Positions 29,933-38,619 of a stretch of DNA of 64,000 bases are shown piece after piece. This DNA comes from Parvularcula sp964556115 (lineage in GTDB: Bacteria; Pseudomonadota; Alphaproteobacteria; Caulobacterales; Parvularculaceae). The notes below the pieces were generated by a model, which was not told the origin of the DNA, made no database searches, and worked only from the letters and a program-made list of their open reading frames with translations. Where the stretch lies: positions 1 through 64,000 of the forward strand of contig CAZKVC010000010.1 in the NCBI GenBank assembly GCA_964556115.1, read 5' to 3'. Both the position numbers and the translations under genes were made by a program. Numbering within the stretch: the stretch's first letter is position 1; each line of letters begins with the position of its first letter.

Positions 29933-30685
29933 ATGGCTGACCTTGCGAGCGCGGACCCTTCTTCACTGGCCTTCTGGCTGATCGCAGGCATCAGCCTGGT
30001 CGGCTCGGCGATGACGGCCGCGTTCTCGATCGGCGGCGGCTTGCTCCTGATCGGCTTGATGAGTGCGGTCCTGCCTCCTGCGGCAGTCATCCCGGTTCAT
30101 GCGGTCATCATGGTCGGCTCGAACGGCGGGCGCAGCGGGCTCCTGATCCGGCATGTCGACTGGCCGATCATCGCCTGGTTCACCGCCGGAGCTGTCATCG
30201 GCGGCTTCATCAGCGCACAGATCGTCTTCGACCTGCCGCCGCGCATCCTGCGGCTGAGCGTGGCGGGCTTCATCCTCTTCACCCAATGGGGACCGAAGCT
30301 GCGCCTGCCCTTCGGGCCACCCTTCTATGCGATGGCAGGTGCGTTCTCGATGTTCCTGACCCTGTTCGTTGGGGCATCCGGGCCGTTCATCACGGCGATC
30401 CTTTCCCGCCTGCCCGACTTCTCCCGCCTCGCACTGATCGCGACGGCAGGCGCCTGCATGACTTTGCAGCATGGGGGAAAGGTGGTGATCTTCGGGCTCG
30501 GCGGCTTCGACTACGGCCCGTGGCTTCCGCTGATGGGTACAGCCTTGGTTTTCGGTTTCGTCGGCACCTTCCTCGGCACCCGCCTTCTCAAGCGTCTCAA
30601 CGAAGCGCTCTTCCGCAAGGTGCTGCGTGTGGTGCTGACGGCGCTCGCGGTTTGGCTCGTCTATCTCGGTCTGTCGTCAGAATAA
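29933..30685 (+). CDS. TauE/SafE-family anion permease
   Basis: Inner-membrane transporter of the sulfite exporter TauE/SafE family. The 250 residues contain about eight helices in two repeats; the first has AAFSIGGGLLLIGLMSAVLPPAAVIPVHAVIMVGSN, the second FLTLFVGASGPFITAILSRL, matching the duplicated signature regions. The substrate, perhaps sulfite, sulfonates or organic anions, is not known. The start is 118 bases from the divergent coiled-coil gene. Its last nine bases overlap the tail of the convergent unknown gene. Confidence 0.88.
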   Translation: MADLASADPSSLAFWLIAGISLVGSAMTAAFSIGGGLLLIGLMSAVLPPAAVIPVHAVIMVGSNGGRSGLLIRHVDWPIIAWFTAGAVIGGFISAQIVFDLPPRILRLSVAGFILFTQWGPKLRLPFGPPFYAMAGAFSMFLTLFVGASGPFITAILSRLPDFSRLALIATAGACMTLQHGGKVVIFGLGGFDYGPWLPLMGTALVFGFVGTFLGTRLLKRLNEALFRKVLRVVLTALAVWLVYLGLSSE

Positions 30686-31309
30686 AGAAAAGCTCGACCC
30701 CACCACGGAAACGGGCCATCGGCCAAGCTCGAACAGGCGCAGCTTATGGGTGAAGGCATGGTCCGACACGTCAAGCTCGGGGTCGGCCTGGCCGGCGATG
30801 ACCGTGAGCGCCGCATTGGCGGCCGTCTGCACCGCCGCGCCGATGGCTATGGTGCGAACGGTCTCGTCCCCGATGTCCCAGATCTCCGCCTCATGTTCCA
30901 TCGCCTCCCTGGCGGTGCTGCCGGCCTTCGCGGTGACGAGTTTCAGAGCGATCTCCAGCGCTTCTTCGGAGAGGACCTCCAATGCCCTGGCGGTCAGGTC
31001 GGCGCGCAAAAGCTCTTCCGCCTCCCAGGCGGGGCTCGCCCAGTCGAGGGTCTCGGCCGCGGCAGCGGCATCTTCCGGGGTCGGCAGGACCGCAAGGTCG
31101 GTGTCGGGAAAGCCGAGGCGGTCGAGATAGAGGTCGCTGACCTTGCGCACGGCAGGGCTCGGCGGCTCGCCGAGATGGGAGAACCAGTCGATCCCGTCGA
31201 GGCCATCGGCCAGCTTGCGCGCACCCATGAGGAGCGGGATCTCCCGCTCGAGTTCAGCGAACATCTCAGGGTCGATCGTTTCGGAAAAGTCGTCGTCTTC
31301 GCTTTGCAT
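30677..31309 (-). CDS. Cytoplasmic protein of unknown function, acidic and helical
   Basis: Not recognised. From the ATG at 31309 it has 210 residues, is acidic and mostly helical, with no signal peptide or clear membrane helix. A central alanine-rich region (EDAAAAAETLDWASPAWEAEELLRADL) precedes a small hydrophobic stretch (TIAIGAAVQTAANAALTVIAG, ~155-175), and the protein ends GRWPVSVVGSSFSLF. The frame is open 123 codons further upstream, but that part runs antisense into lolA and is cysteine-rich and unconserved, so it is not used. A GC hairpin (31328-31359) and an 18-bp palindrome (31499-31516) lie upstream. It converges on the TauE-type gene. Confidence 0.6.
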   Translation of the reverse strand: MQSEDDDFSETIDPEMFAELEREIPLLMGARKLADGLDGIDWFSHLGEPPSPAVRKVSDLYLDRLGFPDTDLAVLPTPEDAAAAAETLDWASPAWEAEELLRADLTARALEVLSEEALEIALKLVTAKAGSTAREAMEHEAEIWDIGDETVRTIAIGAAVQTAANAALTVIAGQADPELDVSDHAFTHKLRLFELGRWPVSVVGSSFSLF

Positions 31310-31498
31310 TGATACCACCACATAGAGGCGCCCGCCTCCTTGGAACCGGAAGCGGGCGCGGTCTAGGGCGTCTTCCGAGCCTTGGGTTTGGGAAGGCTCG
31401 TCCAGTTCAGGCTCGGGGGGGCAGAGTGTGCCTGAACTGTCCCTGAAGAATATCCCGAGAGCGATTTTTCTTCGAGTTACCTCGCGGTAGGAATTGAC

Positions 31499-31516
31499 TG
31501 TTGTAACGTTACAACA
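31499..31516. promoter_or_regulatory. 18-bp perfect palindrome, candidate operator
   Basis: TGTTGTAACGTTACAACA is a complete 18-bp palindrome with no loop, in a short AT-rich island between the lolA stop (31527) and the unknown gene starting at 31309. It lacks a T run and so is not a terminator. Its symmetry suits a dimeric repressor. It lies 190 bases upstream of that start, so it could control it, if the promoter is near, or mark the 3' end of lolA. No known operator consensus is matched with confidence. Confidence 0.5.
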
Positions 31517-31526
31517 ATACGCACGC

Positions 31527-32168
31527 CTAATTGTCGGACAGGAACAGCCCGCCCGCCTCAGGCACCCGGAACAGCCGGGCCGGGTTGCGCCGGACTTCCT
31601 CCACATTGTCGAGATCGACGATGGTGGTCTGACCCTTGTCATCCACGAAGGACCACCCCGACAGCATAAGGCTTTCACTCTCGAAGAGCAGGGACAGGGT
31701 CCCGCGGAGCTCCTTGTCCTTGGCGGCGAGAACGATCATCAGCCCGTGCTCGTTTTCCGCCACTTTCAGGACCTGGGCTGCGTCGAGATCGAGCTCCTTG
31801 GTCAGAAGAAACCGCATCGGGGTCTGGCCGACCGGGTAGCTCTCCACATTGTTCATCGCCCGATCGTGAAGATAGACCAGGCCGCCGGTGGCGACGATCA
31901 GGAGCGGACTCGGCTCGTCATATTCGAACCGCAGGCGGCCCGGGCGGGACAGGTAGAGCTTACCGGTGGTCACGGTGCCGGACGGCGCGCGCTGGGTGAA
32001 ATCGGCGCGAAGGTGTCCGATCGATTCAAGACCCTCCGCCGCGCTGCGCAGAAGGCTCTCCTGGCGCGGCCGCGCTTCTTCGGCTTCCTGGGTGATTTCC
32101 GCGCTATCCTGCACGGGAATGGCCCAGAAAGCGGCGGCGGCGATGACTGAAGAAAGAAACGACAACAC
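31527..32168 (-). CDS. lolA: Outer-membrane lipoprotein carrier protein LolA
   Basis: Periplasmic chaperone that takes lipoproteins from LolCDE to the outer membrane. The 213 residues begin with a signal peptide (MLSFLSSVIAAAAFWAIPVQ) and follow the LolA fold: LRADFTQRAPSGTVTTGKLYLSRPGRLRFEYDEPSPLLIVATG, then the hydrophobic core strands and a C-terminal FVDDKGQTTIVDLDNVEEV. It is often next to ftsK in alphaproteobacteria; here ftsK lies 2 kb away, separated by ada and an exported protein. Divergent from ada, with 161 bases between. Confidence 0.92.
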   Translation of the reverse strand: MLSFLSSVIAAAAFWAIPVQDSAEITQEAEEARPRQESLLRSAAEGLESIGHLRADFTQRAPSGTVTTGKLYLSRPGRLRFEYDEPSPLLIVATGGLVYLHDRAMNNVESYPVGQTPMRFLLTKELDLDAAQVLKVAENEHGLMIVLAAKDKELRGTLSLLFESESLMLSGWSFVDDKGQTTIVDLDNVEEVRRNPARLFRVPEAGGLFLSDN

Positions 32169-32329
32169 GACAAAGTCCCTGCATTGGTCCCGGTAATGTC
32201 CACCTATCGGCTGGTTCGATCAATCCGAAGTGTCGAAGAAGAAAGCTAGTCCGCGCTAAAAGGCCCAAGGTCTGCTGCAACGCCCGGATTGCGGCGCCGG
32301 CAGGCCGCGGAATCGGCTAGGATGGCGCT

Positions 32330-33367
32330 ATGCTTGCGGTGAATGACGACATCCTTTTCCAGGCGCTTATCGACCGCGATCCGCGCTTCGACGGGCGGGC
32401 CTATGCCGGGGTGAGGACCACCGGCATTTTCTGCCGCCTCACCTGCCCGGCGCCAAAGCCGAAACGCCAGAACGTCTCGTTCTTCGAAAATGCGGGCGCG
32501 GCGATGGCGGCAGGGTTCAGGGCCTGCAAGAGGTGCAGGCCGCTGAAGGCCGCGGGCAGCGAGCCCCTTGTCGATGATCTTCTCGGCAGGCTCGATGCCG
32601 AACCGGGCCGAATCTGGCGAGAGGGTGACCTCAAGGCCCTTGGCTACGACCCTTCGACCGTCAGGCGCGCCTTCCAGCGTCAGTTGGGCTGCACCTTTCT
32701 CGGCTTCGCGCGAAGCCAGCGTCTTGGCAGAGCCGCCGCAGGGCTTGGGAAAAGCGCGGTCATCGAAGCGCAATTGGATGCCGGTTTCTCAAGCGCCAGC
32801 GGCTTTCGCGCAGCCATGGCGAAGCTCTTGGGCCGTCCGCCCGCTTCCCTGCAGAAGCCAAGCGGCCTTAAGGCCGGGTTCGTCACCACGCCGCTCGGCC
32901 CGATGGTACTGGCGGTCCACGGCGGAGACCTGGTCCTGCTCGAATTTATCGACCGCAAGAACATGGCCGGTGCCCTCGCCTTTATCGAGGAGAAGACCGG
33001 CGAGGCGATTTCGGTCAGCGACGACCCTTCCCTGAGCGCCGCGAAACACGCCGTTGCATCTTATTTCGATGGCGAGACGAAAATGATTGACTTGGCATTT
33101 CGGTGGTTTGGGACCGATTTCACGCAAGACGTCTGGCGCGCCCTTCGCTCAGTCCCGCCCGGCGAGACCCGCAGCTACGCGGAGCTTGCAGCCATGGTTG
33201 GGCGGCCGAAGGCCATGCGTGCCGTGGCCCGTGCCAACGCTTCGAACCACCTTGCGATCGTCGTGCCCTGCCACCGGGTCATCGGAAGCGACGGCAAGCT
33301 GATGGGCTATGCCGGGGGCGCGTGGCGGAAAGCCTGGCTTCTGGAGCATGAGCGGAGCGCCGGTTAA
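32330..33367 (+). CDS. ada: Bifunctional Ada: methylphosphotriester repair/activator and O6-methylguanine-DNA methyltransferase
   Basis: Adaptive-response protein, both repair enzyme and transcription activator. The 345 residues hold the zinc-thiolate Ada domain with TTGIFCRLTCPAPKPKRQNV (acceptor Cys35, Cys39) and CKRC, an AraC-type helix-turn-helix (~90-160), and the C-terminal methyltransferase with catalytic Cys314 in VVPCHRVIGS. This is the full E. coli-type domain order. No ribosome site is visible; TAGGAT six bases before the ATG could be a -10 giving a leaderless mRNA. No alkB follows it, so the regulon is elsewhere or this is self-regulated. Confidence 0.95.
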   Translation: MLAVNDDILFQALIDRDPRFDGRAYAGVRTTGIFCRLTCPAPKPKRQNVSFFENAGAAMAAGFRACKRCRPLKAAGSEPLVDDLLGRLDAEPGRIWREGDLKALGYDPSTVRRAFQRQLGCTFLGFARSQRLGRAAAGLGKSAVIEAQLDAGFSSASGFRAAMAKLLGRPPASLQKPSGLKAGFVTTPLGPMVLAVHGGDLVLLEFIDRKNMAGALAFIEEKTGEAISVSDDPSLSAAKHAVASYFDGETKMIDLAFRWFGTDFTQDVWRALRSVPPGETRSYAELAAMVGRPKAMRAVARANASNHLAIVVPCHRVIGSDGKLMGYAGGAWRKAWLLEHERSAG

Positions 33368-33404
33368 CCGTTTCGAAAGTTCCGCTAACGAGACCTTTCA
33401 AATT

Positions 33405-33413
33405 TGATATAAT
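33405..33413 (+). promoter_or_regulatory. Extended -10 promoter of VPLPA-CTERM gene 2
   Basis: TGATATAAT (33405-33413) combines a perfect TATAAT with the extended TG motif one base away. It sits in the most AT-rich stretch of this region, about 36 bases before the ATG at 33449. No good -35 is visible 17 bases upstream, as is usual for extended -10 promoters. Confidence 0.6.
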
Positions 33414-33448
33414 ATCTCGGCAATCTCAAATAGGGGAGCCGAGCGCTC

Positions 33449-34168
33449 ATGTTCAAACACCTCGTCACCGGCGCCGCCATCGCAGCTGCCGCTTCCGCAA
33501 CCGCCTTCGCCGCGCCTTACCTTCTCGAGCAGGAGCAGACGGCGGGCGCAGGCGATTTTGCCGCTATCGGCATCCTGAACAGCTTCGACCTTTCATCGAC
33601 TTCCGCAGCCGATGCCTACGGCTTCCAGCGCGACGAACGCTGGAGCTATGACGGCGACGCCTCGGGTCTTCCGGCTGCGGAAAGCGGCAACATTCTTCTC
33701 TTCATGACCGAAACCAGCGACGGTCCGTCGCTCTTCGTTGTCATGGACCAGGCCAATGACGGCACGAGCGGGCAGGCCGACAGCACGTGGAATCTTTCCG
33801 GCGACACCACCGCCATTCTGGTGCGCGACGATGCCAATGGGAACGACAGTTACTCCGGCGACGGCACGAGCTTTGACTTCGATCACCAGTGGAACGCATG
33901 CTGCACGGACGGTTTCGTTCTCGGCTCGCTTGACGGTGCATTCGAACTGATCGGCGGGTTCGATCGCTTGCGGAACATCGACGCCTTCTTCGCCCTCGGC
34001 GAGAATGGCCAGCGCCTGGGCCTCAATGGCGATGAGGGCTTCCGCGTCCGCATCACCGGCCTTGAAGACAACCTGGCGGAAGTGCCGCTTCCGGCGGCGT
34101 TCCCGCTCGGCGCGCTTGGTTTTGCCGCGCTGACCGGCATGTCGGCCCGCCGCCGTCGCCGTTCGTAA
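33449..34168 (+). CDS. Exported VPLPA-CTERM surface protein 2
   Basis: The 239-residue product has a signal peptide (MFKHLVTGAAIAAAASATAFAA), an Asp/Asn/Gly-rich beta-type body and the C-terminal sorting signal VPLPAAFPLGALGFAALTG plus MSARRRRRS. This is a textbook VPLPA-CTERM tail, expected to be cut by an exosortase. A Cys pair (ACCTDGF) lies near residue 151. The aspartate-rich stretches (DDANGNDSYSGDGTSFDFDH) could bind calcium. It has its own extended -10 promoter and a strong terminator, so it is probably a separately regulated surface protein. Its partner is at 9785; an exosortase must be elsewhere. Confidence 0.86.
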   Translation: MFKHLVTGAAIAAAASATAFAAPYLLEQEQTAGAGDFAAIGILNSFDLSSTSAADAYGFQRDERWSYDGDASGLPAAESGNILLFMTETSDGPSLFVVMDQANDGTSGQADSTWNLSGDTTAILVRDDANGNDSYSGDGTSFDFDHQWNACCTDGFVLGSLDGAFELIGGFDRLRNIDAFFALGENGQRLGLNGDEGFRVRITGLEDNLAEVPLPAAFPLGALGFAALTGMSARRRRRS

Positions 34169-34192
34169 GCTCATTGGTCAAAACAGGTGGGA

Positions 34193-34218
34193 AGCGGCCC
34201 TCTAGGGGGCCGCTTTTT
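34193..34218. terminator. Terminator after VPLPA-CTERM gene 2
   Basis: AGCGGCCC (34193-34200) pairs with GGGCCGCT (34207-34214) across a TCTAGG loop, followed by a run of T to 34218. The run touches the ftsK stop codon (34218-34220), so it closes the plus-strand transcript just before the convergent gene. Confidence 0.85.
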
Positions 34219-36602
34219 CATGCGGCGTCTTCACCGATGAGGATCTCGCGCTTGCCCGCATGGTTGGCGGGCGAGACGATCCCCTCGTCCTCGAGCTTTT
34301 CAATGAGGGAGGCTGCACGGTTGTAGCCGATCTGAAGGCGCCGCTGCAGATAGCTCGTCGATGCCTTGCGGTCGCGGGCGACGATCGCCACCGCCTGGTC
34401 AAAAAGGGCGTCCCCGGAAGATGTGTTCCCGCCAAGATCGAGGCCCAGCTGGCCTGCCGCCGCCCCGTCCTCGTCATCGCCTTCGGTGACTTCCTGAATG
34501 TAGTCCGGCTTGCCCTGGCTCTTGAGGTGATCGACGATCTTCTCGACCTCTCCGTCGGCAACGAAGGCGCCGTGCACACGGGTGATGCGGCCACCCCCGG
34601 CCATGTAGAGCATGTCGCCCTGCCCCAGGAGTTGCTCCGCACCCTGCTCACCGAGAATGGTGCGGGAGTCGATCTTCGAGGTGACCTGGAAGGAAATCCG
34701 TGTCGGGAAGTTCGCCTTGATCGTCCCGGTGATGACATCGACGGAAGGGCGCTGGGTCGCCATGATGAGGTGGATGCCAGCCGCCCGCGCCATCTGCGCA
34801 AGACGCTGGACCATGGCCTCGATATCCTTGCCCGCGACCATCATCAGGTCCGCGACTTCGTCGATCACGACGACGATGTAGGGCATCTTCTCTTCGTCGA
34901 GGATCTCCTCCTCATAGACAGGTTCGCCGGTCTCGCCGTCGTAGCCGGCATGGACCTTGCGGGTCAGCGGTTCGCCCGCGGCGTTCGCGGCACTGACCTT
35001 TTCGTTGAAGCCGGTGATGTTCCGCACGCCAACCTTGGACATCCGGCGGTAGCGCTCCTCCATCTCCCGGACGGTCCATTTGAGCGCGACCACGGCCTTG
35101 CGCGGGTCGGTAACCACCGGCGCGAGAAGATGCGGTATGCCTTCATAGACCGAAAGCTCGAGCATCTTCGGATCGACCATGATCATCTTGCACTCTTCAG
35201 GAGGCAGACGATAGAGCAGCGAGAGGATCATCGTGTTGATCCCCACCGACTTACCGGAGCCGGTGGTACCCGCAATCAGGAGGTGGGGCATCTTGGCAAG
35301 GTCGGCATATTGCGCCTCGCCGCCGATATCCTTGCCGAGGGCGAGGGTGAGGCCCTTGCGGGTCTCGAAACGCTCGGTGCTGAGCATCTCGCGGAAATAG
35401 ACCATCTCCCGGTCATCATTGGGAAGCTCGATACCGATGGCATTCCGCCCCGGCACGACGGCGACCCGGCAGGCGACGGCGGACATCGAGCGGGCTATGT
35501 CGTCGGCGAGCCCGATGACCCGCGAGGACTTCACCCCGGCGGCAGGCTCGAGCTCGTAGAGCGTGACCACGGGGCCGGGGCGGACGGCGATGATCTCCCC
35601 GCCAATCTTGAAGTCCGAGAGCACGCGCTCGAGCATCCGGGCGCGTTCTTCGAGGTCGGCGTCCGCCAGGATCTTGCGGTCCTTGGCCGAGGGCGCCTTG
35701 AGAAGCTGGACGCCCGGGAATTCGTAGGCGTCGCCGGGCTGGCGCACGCGCAGCCGCTTCTTCGGCGGAACCTTGCGCACCTCGCGCTTGACCCGCGGCT
35801 GGACGGGGATGGTTTTCTCAGGCGCGGCGGGACTTTCGGCAGGTGGCGCTTCGGCGGGAGCTTCTTCTTCCGGCAAGGCCTCTTCCGCGACGGGTTCGTT
35901 GGCGGCGGCAGGCTCTTCGGTCGCCAGAGCGGCAGTCTCCGGCCGGGGCCAGCGCCGGGCGATCTCGTCGGTCAGTGTCTCATAGGAGAAGACGACCGCA
36001 TCCCAGGCGGCGATCGCATGAAGGGGCCTCACACCTCCGGCGAAAGCCAGAAGAACCACCGCGCCGAGGGTTGCGAGGCCAGCGCCGAGCATGCGGGGGA
36101 ACGGTAGCCAGACGGCCCGGAGAAGCTCGGCGATGGCGCCGAGCGTACCGTCGCCGGCCAGCCCGCCGAGCCCGACGATGAACGGCCAGTCGAGCGGTCG
36201 CGCCCAGGCGGCCATGGAGGCGGCGGAAAGAGCCCCGCCAGCGATCAATGCACCGGCCTTCAGATAGGCGGAAAGGTGCGTCCTCGGATTGGTCCCGTAG
36301 AGGATCGCGTCCACCCCCCAGAGGAGAAGCACGAGCAGCACCGGCACTGCCGCACCGCCGAGCGATTGCAGGAGCACATCGGAAAGAGCCGCGCCAAGGC
36401 CCCCGCCCACATTGTGGATCGCTTCGCGCGGGGTGGCGGTCGAGAGGCTGGGGTCGGAAACATCGAAGCTGGCGATCGAGAGGATGCTGAAGACCGCGAA
36501 CAGGACCAGCGATGCGCCGCCCACGCGCGACACGAGCCGCCTGATGGCAAGGCGCAGCTGTTCCTTCGGGTCGGGTTTGCGGCTGGTCTTGCGGCGCGGC
36601 AC
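34218..36602 (-). CDS. ftsK: DNA translocase FtsK
   Basis: Septal DNA pump that links chromosome dimer resolution with cell division. The 794 residues show four N-terminal membrane helices (within 1-195), a Pro/Ala/Glu-rich linker (about 230-275) and the motor. The motor carries Walker A LIAGTTGSGKSVGINTM, MIMVDPKMLELSVYEGIPHLL, Walker B VVVIDEVADLMMV and MATQRPSVDVITG. The C-terminal gamma winged helix is ASTSYLQRRLQIGYNRAASLIEKLE. The linker is short, typical of alphaproteobacteria. The start at 36602 is the first ATG before the basic MPRRKTSRKP end. Confidence 0.97.
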   Translation of the reverse strand: MPRRKTSRKPDPKEQLRLAIRRLVSRVGGASLVLFAVFSILSIASFDVSDPSLSTATPREAIHNVGGGLGAALSDVLLQSLGGAAVPVLLVLLLWGVDAILYGTNPRTHLSAYLKAGALIAGGALSAASMAAWARPLDWPFIVGLGGLAGDGTLGAIAELLRAVWLPFPRMLGAGLATLGAVVLLAFAGGVRPLHAIAAWDAVVFSYETLTDEIARRWPRPETAALATEEPAAANEPVAEEALPEEEAPAEAPPAESPAAPEKTIPVQPRVKREVRKVPPKKRLRVRQPGDAYEFPGVQLLKAPSAKDRKILADADLEERARMLERVLSDFKIGGEIIAVRPGPVVTLYELEPAAGVKSSRVIGLADDIARSMSAVACRVAVVPGRNAIGIELPNDDREMVYFREMLSTERFETRKGLTLALGKDIGGEAQYADLAKMPHLLIAGTTGSGKSVGINTMILSLLYRLPPEECKMIMVDPKMLELSVYEGIPHLLAPVVTDPRKAVVALKWTVREMEERYRRMSKVGVRNITGFNEKVSAANAAGEPLTRKVHAGYDGETGEPVYEEEILDEEKMPYIVVVIDEVADLMMVAGKDIEAMVQRLAQMARAAGIHLIMATQRPSVDVITGTIKANFPTRISFQVTSKIDSRTILGEQGAEQLLGQGDMLYMAGGGRITRVHGAFVADGEVEKIVDHLKSQGKPDYIQEVTEGDDEDGAAAGQLGLDLGGNTSSGDALFDQAVAIVARDRKASTSYLQRRLQIGYNRAASLIEKLEDEGIVSPANHAGKREILIGEDAA

Positions 36603-36668
36603 GGCGCGGGTCCCTCATCTCGGTCGTGGACCGAAAGAAGCGCCACCACGGTTAAGCCTCCTTTAAGC

Positions 36669-36857
36669 TTAGGAGCCATCGCCGCGGCGCTGTGCAGCCC
36701 TTGCCAGTAGCGCGGCGATCAGAAGCATCGGCAGCGATGCCCAAAGACCGAGCTGGGAGGGCGGGACGACCTCTCCGAAAAGGCCGAGTGCGATGACCCC
36801 GAGCTGCGCGCAAATCGCAAGCGCTATGACGGACTTTTCGGTGGCGGAAAGTTTCAT
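36669..36857 (-). CDS. 62-residue two-helix membrane protein
   Basis: Small hypothetical with two hydrophobic segments (about residues 7-27 and 33-52), an N-terminal MKLSATEK and a charged end (ARAAQRRGDGS). No family recognised. AGGAG lies nine bases before the ATG at 36857, a good ribosome site; the longer frame to 36905 is less likely. It is 66 bases upstream of ftsK on the same strand and 119 bases from the divergent UbiH-type gene, so it may be cotranscribed with ftsK. Confidence 0.58.
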   Translation of the reverse strand: MKLSATEKSVIALAICAQLGVIALGLFGEVVPPSQLGLWASLPMLLIAALLARAAQRRGDGS

Positions 36858-36976
36858 GTTCAGGGCTCCTGGCTCTGCTTCGCGAACAATCAGTCGCACG
36901 GGCAAAAGAAGTCTTACGCAAGCCGGGACGCTCCGTCCGCTTGGCAGAGGGTAGGCCGACCGCCTATGGCAGCCCC

Positions 36977-38227
36977 ATGAGCGATCTTTACGACGTAGCC
37001 ATTGTTGGCGCGGGCCTGACCGGGCGGCTGATGGCCGCCGCTCTCGACCATTGCGGTTTCTCCGTGGCTCTCATCGATCGGGCCAAGGAAAAGGCTGAAG
37101 TCACCGACGGGCGGACGACAGCGATCGCCTTCGCAGGGGCCCGGCTCTACCAGCGGCTCGGGCTCTGGGAGGCCGTCGAGCCTCTGGCCGAACCGATCAC
37201 GGACATCCTGGTTTCAAACGGGGAGCCATCGGGCCGCTTCGAACAAGGCGGCCTGACAGGCGGGCAGCTCCATTTCCCCTCCTCTCTTCTTGGCGGCGAA
37301 GAGGCGCCCGAAGGCGTGGCTGCGCTGGGCTATATTGTCGAGAACCGCGACCTTCTCCGGACCAGCCTCGAGCATCTGAAGCAGGGGGGAGTCGACCTGC
37401 GCTTCGAAACCTCACTGGACGCCTATGAAGCCTCTCCGCAGTCGGGGGCTGGTCGGCTCGAGCTCTCGGACGGCTCGAACATCGAAACCAGGCTTCTCGT
37501 GGCAAGCGACGGACGCGGCTCCCCCCTTCGGGCGGCGCAGGGCCTTCAGGTCCTCAACTGGCGCTACCGGCAGACCGCGATCACCTTCAACATCGCCCAT
37601 GAGTTGCCCCATCACGGGGTCGCGCACGAAATCTTCTACCCGGACGGCCCCTTCGCCATCCTGCCGATGCGGGACAATCACGCCTCCATCGTCTGGACCG
37701 AGCGGGAGGGGCGCGCCGCGAGCTTCCTTGCGATGAGCGACGACGCGCTGATCGGGGCAGCACGGGAGAGGATCGGCGATCACCTGGGTGATTTCTCCCT
37801 CGCAACGAAGCCGCAGAGCTTCCCGCTTTCCTTCCTCTACGCACCGAAGCTGACAGCGGAGCGCTTCGTCCTCGCAGGCGACGCGGCCCACGGCATCCAT
37901 CCGATTGCCGGGCAAGGGTTCAATCTCGGGATCAAGGACGTGGCCGTCCTGGCCCATGTTCTCAGCGAAGCGCGAGACACGGGCCTCGATATCGGTCATG
38001 GCAGCGTTCTTCAGGACTATGACCGATGGCGGCGCTTCGACAGCGCGGCGCTCTGCTTCGGCACCGATGCCCTGAACCGTCTCTTCTCGAACAGCTTCGG
38101 CCCGCTCCAGCATTTGCGTGGCCTCGGTCTCGGTCTCGTTCAGCAGTCGAACCCGGTCCGCCGCTTTTTCATGCGCGTCTCGGGCGCCGATCTCGGACAG
38201 CTGCCCGCTTTGATGCAGCCGCTCTAA
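36977..38227 (+). CDS. UbiH/UbiF/COQ6-family FAD-dependent hydroxylase
   Basis: Flavin monooxygenase of ubiquinone biosynthesis, hydroxylating the benzoquinol ring near the inner membrane. The 416 residues carry the FAD motif VAIVGAGLTGRLMAAAL (residues ~7-23), the DG motif VASDGRGSPLR (~170) and the second FAD motif GDAAHGIHPIAGQGFNLGIKD (~300), all standard for the UbiH/VisC group. Which ring position it attacks cannot be decided. The ATG at 36977 begins MSDLYDVAIVG; upstream codons are not conserved. Its end overlaps the convergent cutA by four bases. Confidence 0.9.
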   Translation: MSDLYDVAIVGAGLTGRLMAAALDHCGFSVALIDRAKEKAEVTDGRTTAIAFAGARLYQRLGLWEAVEPLAEPITDILVSNGEPSGRFEQGGLTGGQLHFPSSLLGGEEAPEGVAALGYIVENRDLLRTSLEHLKQGGVDLRFETSLDAYEASPQSGAGRLELSDGSNIETRLLVASDGRGSPLRAAQGLQVLNWRYRQTAITFNIAHELPHHGVAHEIFYPDGPFAILPMRDNHASIVWTEREGRAASFLAMSDDALIGAARERIGDHLGDFSLATKPQSFPLSFLYAPKLTAERFVLAGDAAHGIHPIAGQGFNLGIKDVAVLAHVLSEARDTGLDIGHGSVLQDYDRWRRFDSAALCFGTDALNRLFSNSFGPLQHLRGLGLGLVQQSNPVRRFFMRVSGADLGQLPALMQPL

Positions 38228-38541
38228 TTGCCTACCGTCTCGGTGTTCACCCACGCCGCATAGCTCGGCGATGCGCCCGCTGCATCGAAGACCAGAAGCT
38301 CGGGTTCATCATAGGGATGGATGTCCGTGATCTTCTGCAGGAGGGCTCCGATACGGGCTTTGTCGGTCTTGATGTCGAGCCGGAATTCCTCGCCGTCCTC
38401 GATGGCGCCTTCCCAGCGGTAGACGCTGCGGCAGGGGACGATCTGGACGCAGGCGGCGAGCCGTTCCTCGATCAGGACCTCCGCGGCGTTCCGTGCATCC
38501 GCCTCGGTTTCGAAGGTTGTCATCACCAATGCGATCGTCAT
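38224..38541 (-). CDS. cutA: CutA1-type divalent-ion tolerance protein
   Basis: Small trimeric cytoplasmic protein of the CutA1 family, linked to copper tolerance; its exact role is unsettled. The 105 residues start MTIALVMTTFETEADARNAAE and hold the conserved LAACVQIVPCRSVYRWEGAIEDGEEFRLDIKT and HPYDEPELLVF. Both conserved cysteines are present. GGAGG lies four bases before the ATG at 38541; the frame is open much further, but that part is antisense to grpE. Divergent from grpE. Confidence 0.93.
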   Translation of the reverse strand: MTIALVMTTFETEADARNAAEVLIEERLAACVQIVPCRSVYRWEGAIEDGEEFRLDIKTDKARIGALLQKITDIHPYDEPELLVFDAAGASPSYAAWVNTETVGN

Positions 38542-38551
38542 CCCGCCTCCG

Positions 38552-38580
38552 CTTGAACCTTTGCCTTCGCGGACGTACAT
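38552..38580 (+). promoter_or_regulatory. Candidate heat-shock (sigma-32-type) promoter of grpE
   Basis: CTTGAA (38552-38557) is separated by 17 bases from GTACAT (38575-38580), 39 bases before the grpE ATG. CTTG is the strong -35 feature of alphaproteobacterial RpoH promoters, and CGTACAT partly fits the CYTATNT-like -10. No CIRCE-type repeat is seen, so HrcA control here is not supported by sequence. Confidence 0.4.
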
Positions 38581-38619
38581 GCCGCGCTCTTCCGAACCCA
38601 TCAGACGAACGGACGCCCC

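Noticed and set aside
31328..31359. Terminator after lolA
   Set aside because: The GCGCCCGC/GCGGGCGC stem has a 16-base loop and no T run on either strand; it may be just leader structure of the next gene.
31310..31678. 123-codon N-terminal extension of the unknown gene at 30677-31309
   Set aside because: It runs antisense into lolA, is cysteine-rich and unlike the rest of the protein; the ATG at 31309 begins the plausible part.
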